From: Tethya wilhelma
Lineage: Eukaryota; Porifera; Demospongiae; Tethyida; Tethyidae
Assembly: GCA_964030475.1 (NCBI GenBank)
Contig: CAXIPT010000002.1
Span: 2,426,827 to 2,490,826 of the forward strand
Direction: 5' to 3'
DNA length: 64,000 nucleotides
The notes under the pieces were generated by a model, which worked only from the letters and a program-made list of their open reading frames with translations, had not been told where the DNA came from and did not search any database. Position numbers and translations under genes: made by a program. Below, in pieces: positions 43,841 to 55,201 of the stretch. Numbering within the stretch: position 1 is the first letter of the stretch; the number at the start of each line of letters is the position of its first letter.

Positions 43841-44481
43841 CTAAGTAGTACCAACCTTTCCTTCTCCAGTGGAGACAATGAAATCAATGGCATATGTAGG
43901 TTTCATGGAGTTCAAACTCACAACTCTTATGTTCCCTCCTAAAATGAGAAGAGTAAATAGCATGAAAACATTAATTAGTTTTAAGGTGATCAAACGTATA
44001 CAACTGCTTTAAATCTTTTTTTTTATTGCTACAAAATGGAATATGTATGAAATTCAATGATAAATTAATTATAATCGATAATTTAACTTACAACTGCTAT
44101 AATAATGACATCACTAGTCTAAGACATGTGAGCTGAACCACAATAATTATTTGCATAGCTATTCACGGAACTGAAATGAATTAGTTGATTGCTAAAAAAA
44201 AACTCATGTATATTACACTTGGAAAAGAGGCTATACTTGATCATTTCCAAAAAAATTAATAATAATTATGAGAATTTTTGTTGTTGCCTTTCTGCATGTA
44301 CTCTTTACAAACAGTTAGCTACATAATGATGGGATTAAATATGTACTCTGCACTCACCTCTGCTGTTGATGGTCTTCTCACTCTCGTAGCTGTTCCTCTT
44401 CAACTGATGACACAGAATGCCCTCCATGGTATTGCAGTGGAATGATGCAGCCACCTTCTGAATGGCATCTGATACAGCCAT
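43841..44481 (-). CDS. Possible small two-exon gene, 73 residues, unrecognised
   Basis: Exon 44481-44358 starts MAVSDAIQKVAASFHCNTME, follows a polypyrimidine-rich acceptor (ccaattttcag), and ends AGCAGAG before gtgagt. Exon 43938-43841 follows cattttag, reads GGNIRVVSLNSMKPTYAIDF and ends STGEGKVGTT before TAG. The two pieces total 222 bases, divisible by three, and the reading is continuous across the splice. The acceptor directly before the ATG means an upstream exon, coding or not, should exist. Decayed copies of the first exon at 6413-6507 and 49939-50107 support a real exon that has been duplicated. Function unknown. Confidence 0.5.
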
Positions 44482-44767
44482 GTTCTGAAAATTGGAAAAA
44501 ACAGGTTTAGACTTGTGCTACGGATAGATTGATGTACTAACTGTATAGGGAACCTTTTAAATCAGCATTGTGAATATATATACCTCAATACTTGCATGGC
44601 CAATAGCTTAAGTGCATACTATGAAATACTTAATGATGCTATAAAAGACTGACGCAGAAAGGAATGGTTTTAGCCTTGATCCCAGACCCCTCCCTTAGCT
44701 TTTTTTTGCAAAAAAAGCATGGAAGAGGGCCAGGTCCCCATGCATGCAATCTCACGTGAGTAGTGTA

Positions 44768-45782
44768 TCATACGTACGGTAGTACGTATAGTAGAAATGG
44801 GCCGAATGTCCCATAGACACAATACAAAATGTTGGTCACCATAAAAATCTAGTCAAACAAAATTAAGCCTTCAAACTTGCTCAGAGGCTCTAACTAACAG
44901 ATTACCAATCACATGCAAGGCCTAAAACTCACAGAAACTTTCCTCAGCACTCGTAGAGAGAGCTATAGTGGGAAGCCACAACAGTGCCATTTTTGTTCTT
45001 CTAACGTACGTACGTACTTCCTAACTGACTTACTTGAAAAGCATTTCCAGAGAACCAGAATGTGTTGAGCCAACTTTGATAGCACGAAGTAACTCCTTTT
45101 CATAGGTAGTACATTCCTTGATACTCATTTACATCACAAATAAGCCTAAAGAAAAACTAGAAAACTTTGAAACTGAGAGTATAAATTCATGTACTTCAAT
45201 GCAGCCATCTCTGTAGATAGAGGTCAAAGGTCATTATCCACGTGGCATTATTATGCGCATGCGCACTAGCCTCCAGTATAATGAAGTGCATGTAGCTGCC
45301 TCTCAAGTTTTTTGCAGGGACTAACCAGTCTCTGATAGTGTTTCCACACTGTAGTGTTGAAAAAAGTGAATGAACAAGTAGTAAAAATTTCAAAAAAATA
45401 AGTAGTGTAGGAATGGGCAGTGCGGTAAAAAGTATTGGAACAAGGCATGGTCTTAGTTTCGGCACATGACTACTTCATTTTTATGCCCAACTCTTGGCCA
45501 GCAGTCCAATTTATACCTCTCTGTTATGGTTTACTTCATTTCTTAGCCAAGGGATTATAGTAGAAATTTGAACCAATCAATGTATGCAATTATAATAATT
45601 AAGCTACAGTATACAATCAGTGTACAAATTATTGCAACTGGACACAAAAAATCTATACGAGGGATCAAGAATAAAACTGAAGTAGTCATGTGCCGAAACT
45701 AAGACCATGCCTTGTTCCAATACTTTTTACCGCACTGCCCATTCCTACACTACTTATTTTTTTGAAATTTTTACTATACTTG
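44768..45782 (+). mobile_element. Full L-H element with TA on both sides
   Basis: tcatacgtacggtagtacgt to ttttactatacttg. L holds acgtacgtacgtac; H arms are gtaggaatgggcagtgcggt and accgcactgcccattcctac. Confidence 0.9.
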
Positions 45783-46796
45783 TAAGATATGGACATGTAG
45801 TAAAATTGTGATCACGTACAAAAGCAGGATGATGTTAATAGCACTTACATGTAATAAACTCTGTTTGACTTTAGCTTTACTTGTGTTTGTGCTTTTTCCA
45901 ATTAACAAATTTCATTGGGGAAAGGGAATGATACTGATTCAGAACCACAAAAATAAAAATTCTCTCCCTCAAAAATTTACTGCTATGAATACGGTAAAGA
46001 ATGTTAGGAGTAACTTAGTCTATCAAGCTAGATCCTTTTTTTCTACCCCTGACATGTGATAGATGGAAAAAAGGGTCTAGCATGCATAGGTCAGTATTAA
46101 TTGGCTATATGTCATGACTATTTTCGACAAAATAATGCATGAGTGTGAATTTCAAAATCTCAGAAAACAAATACAGCATGGGCAGTTCTAAGTGGTGGTA
46201 TGAGTCTAGCACTGCATGCTGCAAAGGTAATGAATATCATTTCTTGCATGGTTTCACATGTAGCCACTTATAAACAACCACATGCAGGACAAAATTATAT
46301 TATGGCTTATATAATACTACTTACGTACAGATTTGCATAATTTTAACAGTGACCTGAATGTGTGCCGACTCTTTTTCCTCCCTATATATCACATGTCGAG
46401 GGCCCAGTGAAAAGGGTTTAGGTCAACAGTCTATATAGGACTATAAGTTTTACCAACAATCTATTCCTCAATTCTTACCAAGATCTCCTGCATGCATGCA
46501 TGCTCTTACTTTTAATGATTTATGTTGACTTCAAGTGGTCTAAAAATGATATAGCTACGTCGTCTTAAATTTATTTACTCAAATTTCTGGTCTAAACAAT
46601 AAATTAAAATGAACAATGCAGCTATTAGATGCTGTGGTTCTCACTTATATACAATTACTATACTGTCAAGTTACCTCCAAATTTATAAACTCATTTAGCT
46701 ATTATGCCCAAAATTATGCCAAGACTTAAATGAAGGAACAAATACTTCATCAAACAGTATTCACGCATCATCGGATACAATTACTAATTTCAACAG
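45783..46796. other. Intergenic, nothing recognised
   Basis: No supported gene or repeat until the decayed PMP-like exon begins at 46797. Confidence 0.35.
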
Positions 46797-47041
46797 GTGT
46801 TCAAGCCAAGGCATCTATGACTATCAAACTCCATGGTTTCGATTTTGCCTTTGCTGGTGCTCACATCTGCTGAGACCTATATTATGTCATATACCATCAT
46901 TAAACATCCCGTGTCCTGAAGAAGGTGTGGGAACCACGTACAGCCTTCATTCACAACTCTCAAACAAACATAACTGCTCTCAGTGTAATATAACCCCTTA
47001 TTTTGATACATCAATCACTAGGCAGGTTTAGTCTGGCAGGT
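46797..47041 (+). pseudogene. Decayed 5' coding exon of a PMP-like gene
   Basis: Starts after a good acceptor (ttcaacag, ending 46796), followed by ATGACTATCAAACT at 46817. The next bases follow gene C closely, including the signal-peptide stretch ggtgctcacatctgctgaga, the equivalent of SSNTPCPEEG, and later the region of SHFDMSITCYESG. Small indels throw it out of frame within 20 codons, and an internal deletion removes the CFTLSQYA-to-ELSIKN part. Similarity ends near 47041, where a segmental duplication of 43624-43790 begins. No repeat units follow. Confidence 0.75.
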
Positions 47042-47210
47042 GAAATATAGTATGAAGAAAGCAGTATACGGTTATAAATGGCAACTGTACAATCCACACA
47101 GACTGTGAGTGCCTGTACAATTTTTAATGATTTTCTAGAACAATTAAGTCTGGTAAAGCACAATGAAGATCGACATCTAACTATATAATGCTGCTTATTC
47201 TACTACATAC

Positions 47211-48465
47211 AATGACATTGTGATATAAAATAAAATGACTGGCATGCCATGTAAAATCTGCTGCAGTCAGGTGGCAGTTTTTATATTCTTCCGTAATAAT
47301 ATTATATTTTTGCACAGTCCACTACCTCAGAGACATTGTGCCTTAGGTAGCAGACTGGTTAGCATAACCATGGATATAATTTTGGCAAACACAAGTAGCT
47401 AGTATAATATTATTAAAGCATTGATTTTATAATTAAATCATTCAACATTTACGGTAATCATGCATACGACTCGATACTGCCTTAATTGGCAACAGGTAGC
47501 TATAGTATATTTCCCTGTAAACATCAGATAACAATTACATTCCGATAGTGCTATGTCACTACACACACAATGGCACATATATCTTGTTTCTTTCCTTTGT
47601 GTTTCCTCATAGCTGCAATAATTATGACATTACATGTGGTTTCTAATGGACAATATTAGACCACACCTGGAATGAATACACTATAGTGGAGAGAAAAAGC
47701 CTGGGAACGAGGCTAAGACATATATGCCAACATTAAAGGAACACCTACGCAATCAGGTCTAAGAGTATTGATTTCCTTTTTTAAGGGCATGAATCCAAAA
47801 ATACTTACTAAATAGCTTATATATCTACTATAATCCATAGTTGATGGCTTCCATTGAGCCTACAACATAATTATAGAGACCACGAGCCTATACTGATTCT
47901 CTTAGTCTGTAGTCGAAGGAAGTCCATTTCAGAGAAGTTCTGAAATTGCAGGCCAGTGGTTAACCAGAAACAGCTGCATGGATATATAGCTAAAACATGC
48001 TTGCATGTACTTTATTGGTGTGGCCTATAAAATTAATATAATTTATTACAATAATAATTCCTTAGCCACGTGCACATGCACATTTCTGTCATTATTTGAT
48101 ACCCAATATCTGGGCGACTATGCATGCTTGCATGATGATGCCATTTCTTTCTTTCCTTTGCCATTCCTATAGCTGCAGTGCCTATGGTTTCTCATGAGTA
48201 ATTAACAAGAATCCTTATTAAATTTTGTTATTATGTACTACTACACGTAGTATTTTACAACCATAAGCATATGGATTCTACAAAGCTGGGATTCTGGTTA
48301 TATAGTTATCCAGAGTAGGAAAGAAACCGCATGTATGCATGCTGCTGAATAAAAGACCCACGAATGCACATAGATTCAACCTTAGTCTGCACTTCTGACA
48401 GAAAATCTGCCGTCCTTAAACCTTTAAAGTCTACCAGAAAATTACAACACTATACTAGTTGCAGT
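47211..48465. other. Mosaic of diverged duplications 5' of the 118-residue gene
   Basis: 47490-47660 resembles 50400-50590 (gtaaacatcagata, cactacacac.caatggcac, gtttctttcctt, tgacat). A shorter echo lies at about 48130-48190. Contains one agcctgggaacgaggct motif at about 47698. The promoter of the 48466 gene must lie near the 3' end, but no clear element is seen. Confidence 0.4.
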
Positions 48466-48941
48466 ATGGCTGATGTTCATCCGTTTGTTGGTAAGCAATT
48501 TTGATGGGCAATATATTTATTCCTATATAATTATTATGGACTTTATACCGTTTTCATATTAGCTTTTATTGTAACAGTAACTTTTGTTGTATTAATCTTT
48601 ATCCTGCAGCTCTTGCAAGCCAACAGGGTCATCCCACCCAGGCAAAATACATAGGATCAGATGGCTCTATTGCCAACTTCACTGCCATCGACCTTGCATC
48701 TGGTATTGGTGCCGGCTACTTCACACCAAAGGGAGGGAGTCCAGTGTATTTTAGTTCAGCATTTAATTCAAAGAGTATGTCATCTGTTGCTTGGATGGTA
48801 AACTTTGAAACTCCAGATCAGGTTCAAACATTCACAGGGCAGTTTGAACAGGGTGGTAGAGCTATCAATGTAACGTCTGTGCTGAGTGCTACCGGTGCCA
48901 AGATACAAATCTATGAAGTCAAATATACAATCCCAAAATAA
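48466..48941 (+). CDS. Complete two-exon gene, 118-residue unrecognised protein
   Basis: Exon 1 (48466-48490) encodes MADVHPFV and splits a codon at gtaagc. Exon 2 (48610-48941) follows a strong acceptor (ttatcctgcag) and continues ALASQQGHPTQAKYIGSDGS to IYEVKYTIPK and TAA. The two exons total 357 bases, exactly 119 codons including the stop, and the join is clean. There is no signal peptide or membrane segment. The sequence is rich in G, S, F and beta-favouring residues without cysteine, so a small soluble beta-fold is plausible (inference). I do not recognise the family. AATAAA overlaps the stop codon (48937-48942). The 3' flank (48950-49240) is duplicated at 52610-52930 without any coding part. 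Confidence 0.7.
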
Positions 48942-48949
48942 AAGAAATT

Positions 48950-49240
48950 ATGCGAATGAGATACTTGAACTGTGAAACAGCTTAGCAAATCTGTAGACAG
49001 ATTTTAGTAATTAATAATTTATTCGGAGCTTTGCATTAAGACTTTGTATAGCTGTAGCTATATTGATTGTTATGATATGATCAGTTTAAATTAATACTAT
49101 TAAATTTTGTTATGCCACAAAAATTATAAAGTTTTGCATGCATGTGTTTGTCCGTCAGTCTGTGTGTATGGATGCATGTGTGTGTCACGGGAACTCATGC
49201 ATTAAAAGTTACGCAAACTCAAGGTAAATATTATTCTCTT
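48950..49240. repeat. Duplicated 3'-flank block (partner 52610-52930)
   Basis: cagcttagcaaatctgtaga then cagatttta is identical in both places; atgat.tgatcagttta, gcttttgcatgcatg-like text and cctcaaggtaaa follow. It contains the probable 3' UTR of the 118-residue gene, but the second copy has no coding sequence. Confidence 0.75.
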
Positions 49241-49650
49241 TCTTTGCACGGACTAAAAAAATGTAGGCTAAGAAAGGATCGAGTGCCTTGCATTGCCTGC
49301 ACCATGAAAGAATAGAATGATAATCATCTTACAAACATTATGGCTAGTGTTTTTGAGATTACTGACAAGACATGCAGCAGTGCATTGCATGCATGGTATC
49401 CAACAACAACAACAACAACAAAAGGCTCATGCAGGAGCCATTTGTCTCAAAGGAAATGTAGTAAGGAGAGAACATTAATTGCATGCTTTTACAATTCTGC
49501 TTCTCTGTCAGTTAGACTCACTGTACACAAAACATAGCTAGCCATAGCCAACCTTTTTACTCGTTTTTAACCATCTATAGAATCGCAAAAAAGTATGAAA
49601 GTCGGAAAAGGGTCATATGTGATGCCACGGATATAGTAAATGTAAACAAA
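49241..49650. other. Intergenic, nothing recognised
   Basis: A short (CAA)n run at about 49402-49422; no gene supported. Confidence 0.35.
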
Positions 49651-49745
49651 CAACTAGTAAAAATTCAGTCAAAAAAAATAAGTAGTGTAGGAATGGGCAG
49701 TGCTGTAAAAAGCATTGGAAGAAGGCATAGTCTCATTTTCAGCAC
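49651..49745. mobile_element. Left arm of an H module
   Basis: caactagtaaaaattcagtc to gtaggaatgggcagtgctgt and tctcattttcagcacaca. No right arm follows. Confidence 0.75.
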
Positions 49746-49938
49746 ACACTTATAATTATTATAAATAAATTTTAGGACAGGGTGCATGTTTACTTAATTA
49801 ATTCTTTTTGCATAATTCGAGCATCCTAGTTATTCCGGTTAGGTCAATGGCATTACACTTCCTCAATGTTTCAACATTCCTATGCATGGGGCTCACTCAG
49901 GTTCACCCCAATTAAAGCCCCAATTTAATAGCACTCAC

Positions 49939-50107
49939 TTTTAGCTATGAAGGCGCGGGTTACTGAGAATGACGATCTTCTTACTCTCGTACATACGGTC
50001 TACTTTCAACTGATGACACAGGATGCCCTCCACGGCATTGCAGTGGATTGATGCATGTGCATCCAGCCACCAATTCTGAATATAATTATAGCATCTGATA
50101 CAGCCAT
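49939..50107 (-). pseudogene. Decayed copy of the MAVSDAIQK exon with insertions
   Basis: Minus strand starts cagaacATGGCTGTATCAGA and keeps the stretches equivalent to HCN-MEGILCHQLK and YESEKTI of the 44358-44481 exon. Small insertions (about 15 and 11 bases) shift the frame, which stops at the codon after CATCAGT. A gtgagt donor remains at the end. It belongs to the duplicated blocks of the 47-50 kb region. Confidence 0.55.
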
Positions 50108-51415
50108 GTTCTGATAATTAAAGACAAATATTATAGGCAGTATAAATACAACATTTGTATAAAAACTAACTCTTAATCATTGATACGTAATGATATGGAC
50201 ACCTTATAATCTTACAGTATAGTACAAAGTCATAAGTAGTATATACACAAAATAGTATACAGTACGTTAGGCAACTGCCCTATTCTTGATGAAAATAAGT
50301 GTCCATATAAATTGTATAATATGTTGAATTGTTAATTCTACATGCGGCATCTGCATGCATGCCACCTCTTTCAAATATGGCTTACAATTAAGTACAATTG
50401 GCAAACTGACTTGTACGTGATATTTCCATGTAAACATCAGATACTATAATTATTATTACAGTCCTGTCATTAATTTTGTCATTGTCAAATGACCGTTATA
50501 CTACTACACACGATGGCACCATATTTATTATATGGTTTCTTTCCTTCATGTTTCTTTAGCTGTAGGATGACATTGTGGTTTTTTATAGACAATACAATAC
50601 GAAAGGCTCCGGAAACCATAATATTATATTGGTCTATACCCCAAATGAAACACAAGAAATTGTCGAGAAGGCCCAAAGTGATACACCTATATTTTCTTCT
50701 ACCAAATGACCAAAATTCTAAAAAAGAATACTGCATGCAGTGAATGATTTCCAGCTAGCTCTTGAAATGAATTTTAAGAGTATTCATTTTCTGTTTAAAT
50801 GAGGAGAATTCAAGGACAAAGTGTATAATTATAGTAACAATTATAATCGTGAAGGGCTTGGAATCATTATAGTACATGGTCTCACCTCAAATGGAATACA
50901 AGAAATTGTTTTAAATGCACTTCATTACTCTTGAAATGAAGGCACCAAGGTGCATAAGCCTCGGCACAATCTACTGACAACTAGCATGATGCACAACATG
51001 AATGTATGACCTCATCATCCAACCAACCTCAAATTCTAGCCTGTAGCCAGGAGCTGACCTGAGACTCTCACTACTAAGTCATTGACCTGAGTCAGCCACA
51101 CGCAGACTTAAAAAAAAATGTATACATACAGAAAGCAAGCCAACCTTTGTTTGTCTTTCCAAGAGCACAAGCAGCATTGCACTGCTGTTGCTGCTGCTGT
51201 TAGTCACTGTCAGTGTTCTTTGGATATACAGACAGGAATTAGCCTTGCCAATGCATGATTATACGCAGCAGCAGCCTCAGCAGTAAAACGTTGTGGCAGT
51301 GAGCATTGCTCTGATTCTAAATAACGCACACTAAATCAGTAGGCGTGGCCTCGAAGCTAAGCGCTAAAAGAAGCACAAAAGCCTCAAATCTCAGCAACAA
51401 CAGCGTTTTGGACAG

Positions 51416-51681
51416 CAAAAAATGTAATTCTACAAGATCATTCACATTTATGAACGTAAGTACTATCGCTTTTGTAGCTAGAGCTGTCTTTCTTGAGATT
51501 TCGATTGAACAGACAGACAGACAGACAAAACGACTACCGTAACCCTCTNAAAAATGTAATTCTACAAGATCATTCACATTTATGAACGTAAGTACTATCG
51601 CTTTTGTAGCTAGAGCTGTCTTTCTTGAGATTTCGATTGAACAGACAGACAGACAGACAAAACGACTACCGTAACCCTCTG
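51416..51681. repeat. 133-bp sequence duplicated on both sides of an N (contig overlap)
   Basis: 51416-51548 and 51550-51681 are the same sequence as far as I can see (aatgtaattctacaagatca to cgactaccgtaaccctct, with four GACA units). They are separated by one N, as expected for unmerged contig ends. Confidence 0.9.
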
Positions 51682-51878
51682 CACGTGCTACGCACGCGCC
51701 GAGGCTTAATAAATTAATACTACAAGCCTCTAGTAATATATAAATAGCACAAAAGATTAAGAATTATAAAAACCAGGTTATTTAATCGAGGATTAAATTA
51801 CAAGGTTACTTATTATTAAGTAACCTAGCTTGTTGTAATACTAATCCTCAATTGTTATAACAAATATACTAGCTTAGT

Positions 51879-52190
51879 TGATTTTCAGAAGGGATCTAAG
51901 CTATAGTGGTCTAACCCATGCACAAATTCAGATTCCTGAAATCACACCCTTCAACATGCGAGAAATTACTCGGTCCTTAAAAGTTGATTTCCAGAAGGGA
52001 TCCGAACTATTATAGCTAGTCAGTGTCTAACCCACAATTTAGAGTCTGTTACATAATTATATCACACCTTTAAACAGCTTCAATATATACCCTTATACAA
52101 GTTGACTTCTAGAAGGGATCCGAACTATATAATAGTGATCTAATGGCCCACAATTTAGAATCCTCGAAATTACACCCTTAGACAGGAATA
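51879..52190. repeat. Diverged tandem repeat, three units of about 105-115 bp
   Basis: Units begin gttgattttcagaagggatc (51879), gttgatttccagaagggatc (51983) and gttgacttctagaagggatc (about 52100). Each contains a gaact/aagct block, a (c)taaccca.aattta block and an acaccctt block. Repeated again at about 55618-55900. Confidence 0.75.
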
Positions 52191-52929
52191 ATACAACAAA
52201 AGATTTTTGTCAAGAGTCCACACTGAAGAAACAACATGACATTAGAGGCACGTAATAAAGACTTATACTGGGTATATACTGTACTATATAGTGCATGCAG
52301 GATTGAAATTGTTTGGTGTGTTTCTCTAGTATAATGACATGTGTGGCTGATGTGCTCTGTTCGGAGAGAGACCACATGTAAGTACGTGGACATGCATGAT
52401 TCCTATATTAGCCCCATGCATAATTAAGTCTTCTTAAACATTACTAATGAATTATAATTATCTGCATGAGCTAAGTTGGGCTAAGAAAAAGTGTATACCC
52501 CCGTACTGAAAATGCAAATAGGACACGACTTAATTGCTGCTTAAGCTCACTAACTTACCAATATTATATAATAATATAATAACATACAATAAAGGCAAAT
52601 CTTGCAAATGGGATACTTAAACAGTTGAACAGCTTAGCAAATCTGTAGACAGATTTTACTAATAAAATAATTAGGAACTTTGAAATTCATAGTAGCTGTA
52701 GCTATTGATTATTATGATGTAATCAGTTTAATATAATTATTTAGTTCAAGTATGCTGCACAATTATGCCATTATTATCAGCAAAGCTTTGCATGCATGAT
52801 TGTGTGTTGTCTGTACATTTAAGGATGTATGCATGTCATGGGTCCCGGAGTTCATTGGAAGTTATGTAACCTCAAGGTAAACTGAGATAGCTACTCTCCT
52901 TTGCTACTGACTATCACTTCTCCAGTTGA

Positions 52930-53665
52930 CTCATCAGTTCTGTGGCCTGAACTTTAAACTTTATATACAAATAGGTAAGGGTCTACTCTACTAAAAAATC
53001 AAGTCAGACTTAGAACTGCTAGTAAGGCGTGGCACTATACTTGTTGAGCGACTGATGGTCATGATCTTTGCGATCACGATGGTAGAGTTTAGAGCGATGT
53101 TTTTTCTACAACCCTTCAGAGGATAGGCTTGAAACTTGCTATGTAGGCGCAGGGATATATAGTTAGACTATATAGCTATAGCATCGCTTTTGTAAGCATT
53201 GTTGGCTAGCTGGAAAAAAAGCTTTAGACGCATGGCTGTGTCCTAGATGCATCATATAAAAAGCTTTGTCTGATCTTTACTTGTAGTTCAATTAAGACGC
53301 AGCTACTAAAAATTTTAATTCCGCGATATGACGTAACTATTCACTTATGAATTTAGCGTATAATCGGTTAAACACACAATAATCAACATACTTTCTTTTT
53401 CATAGAGTACATTGAAAGGTTCCACTAATTATAAGTTGTGATTGAGACATTTTACCACTCCCATCCTAGCCTTTCCCTCCTCCTCACACGCTCTGGACAA
53501 AACAAAAACACAAACAAACAAACAAACAAAAACTCACTTTGTTGATAATTACGGCACCAAAAAATGGAGCACAATGTCTAGGAAGAATGCATTCATGCAA
53601 CAGAATTACTTACCTTAGTGAGAAAGGCATTACTGAAAACTTGCTACTAATTTCACTGAAGAATG

Positions 53666-53666
<1 letters not shown>
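52930..53666. other. Intergenic, nothing firm
   Basis: No supported gene. Contains (CAAA)n at about 53505-53530 and an isolated gatctttgcgatcacgat palindrome at about 53058. Confidence 0.35.

Positions 53667-53715
<49 letters not shown>
53667..53715. repeat. (GT)n microsatellite ending in a gap of Ns
   Basis: About 24 GT units abutting the N run 53716-53763. Confidence 0.95.
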
Positions 53716-53763
53716 NNNNNNNNNNNNNNNNNNNNNNNNNNNNNNNNNNNNNNNNNNNNNNNN

Positions 53764-54119
53764 GGAATGTAGTACCTATGAAAAGAACTTACTTTGTGCT
53801 GTCAAAGTTGGCTCAACACATTCTGGGTCTCTGGAAATGCTTTTCAAGTAAGTCAGTTAGGAAGTACGTAAGGAAGTACGTAAGTTAGAAGAACAAAAAT
53901 GGCACTATGGTGGCTTCCCACTAGCGCTCTCTACGAGTGCTGCAGAAAGTTTTTGTGAGTTTTAGGCCTTGCATGCAGTTGGTAATCTGCCAGTTAGAGC
54001 CTCTGAGCAACTTTGAAGGTTTAATTTTGTTTAAGTAGATTTTTATGGTGGCCAACATTTTGTATTGTGTCTATGGGACAGTCAGCCCATTCCTACTATA
54101 CGTACTACCGTACGTATGA
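53764..54119 (-). mobile_element. L module, reverse orientation, truncated by a gap
   Basis: ggaatgtagtacctatgaaa to accgtacgtatga, followed by TA. Confidence 0.9.
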
Positions 54120-54216
54120 TATTGTTTGTTTCTTTCAGGTTCTTTAGCTGTAGAATGACATTGTGGTTTCTTATAGACAATACAATATATGAACGGCTCT
54201 GGGAACCATAATATTA

Positions 54217-55201
54217 CAAGTAGTAAAAATTTTCAAAAAATAAGCAATGTAGGAATGGGCAGTGCTGTAAAAAGTGTTGGAACAAGGAATGGTCTCAATT
54301 TCGGCACATGACTACTTCATTTTCATTTTTGATCTCTCATAGCTAATTATTGTAAATGGTTCAAAGAATGCATGATCTGTACTTGAATAGCTCACATTTT
54401 AATGGTTCAAATTCCTGCCAATCTTATATCATTTGGCTAAAAAGTAGTATAAAGTATAGCAGGCAGGATTAGATTACTGGCCATGACTTGGGCACAAAAA
54501 ATGAAGTAGTCATGTGCCAAAATTGAGACCATTCCTTGTTCCAACGCTTTTTACAGCACTGCCCATTCCTACATTGCTTATTTTTTGAAAATTTTTACTA
54601 CTTGTTCATTCACTTTTTTCAACACTACAGTGTGGAGACTGGTTAGTCCCTACAAAAACCTTGAGTTATCTGAGTAGAAGCTACATTGTCTGCTAAAGCA
54701 GCTAATGCGCATGCGCATTAAAATGCCACGTGGATAATTAATGACCTTTGAACTCTACACGAAAATGGCTACATTGAAGTACATGAATTTATACTCTCAG
54801 TTTCAAAGCTTTCTAGTTTCTGTTTAGGCTAATTTGTGACTAAAACGAGTATCAAGGAATGTAGTACCTATGAAAAGGAGTTACTTTGTGCTGCTCAACA
54901 CATTTTGGTTCTCTGGAAATGCTTTTCAAGTAAGTCAGTTAGGAAGTACGTACGTACGTACGTAAGTTAGAAGAACAAAAATGGCACTATGGTGGCTTCC
55001 CACTAGCTCTCTCTACGAGTGCTGAGGAAAGTTTCTGTGAGTTTTAGACCATGCATGCAATTGGTAATCTGTCATTGAGAGCCTCTGAGCAAGTTTGAAG
55101 ACTTAATTTTGTTTTGCTAGATTTTTATGATCATAAACATTTTGTATTGTGTCTATGGGACATTCGGCCCATTCCTACTATACGTACTACCGTACGTATG
55201 A
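54217..55201 (-). mobile_element. Full L-H element, reverse, at a site that is empty in a duplicate
   Basis: H starts caagtagtaaaaattttc, and L reversed ends accgtacgtatga. The flanks ccataatatta and tattggtctatacc match 50618-50645, where they adjoin directly. TA lies on both sides. Confidence 0.9.

Larger units (their letters stand above)
50520..52500. repeat. Segmental duplication unit 1 (partner 54120-56205)
   Basis: Homologous blocks are 50530-50930 and 51745-52500. The intervening ~800 bp (about 50930-51745) is absent from the partner. Includes the site gaaaccataatattatattg at 50615-50634, which is empty here but carries an L-H element in the partner. Confidence 0.85.

Noticed and set aside
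46817..46960. Possible functional start of a fifth receptor gene
   Set aside because: Frameshifts and stops appear within the signal peptide, and no repeat array follows.
53539..53888. Overlapping frames through the GT array and N run
   Set aside because: Built from microsatellite and unknown bases, then an L module; no coding evidence.
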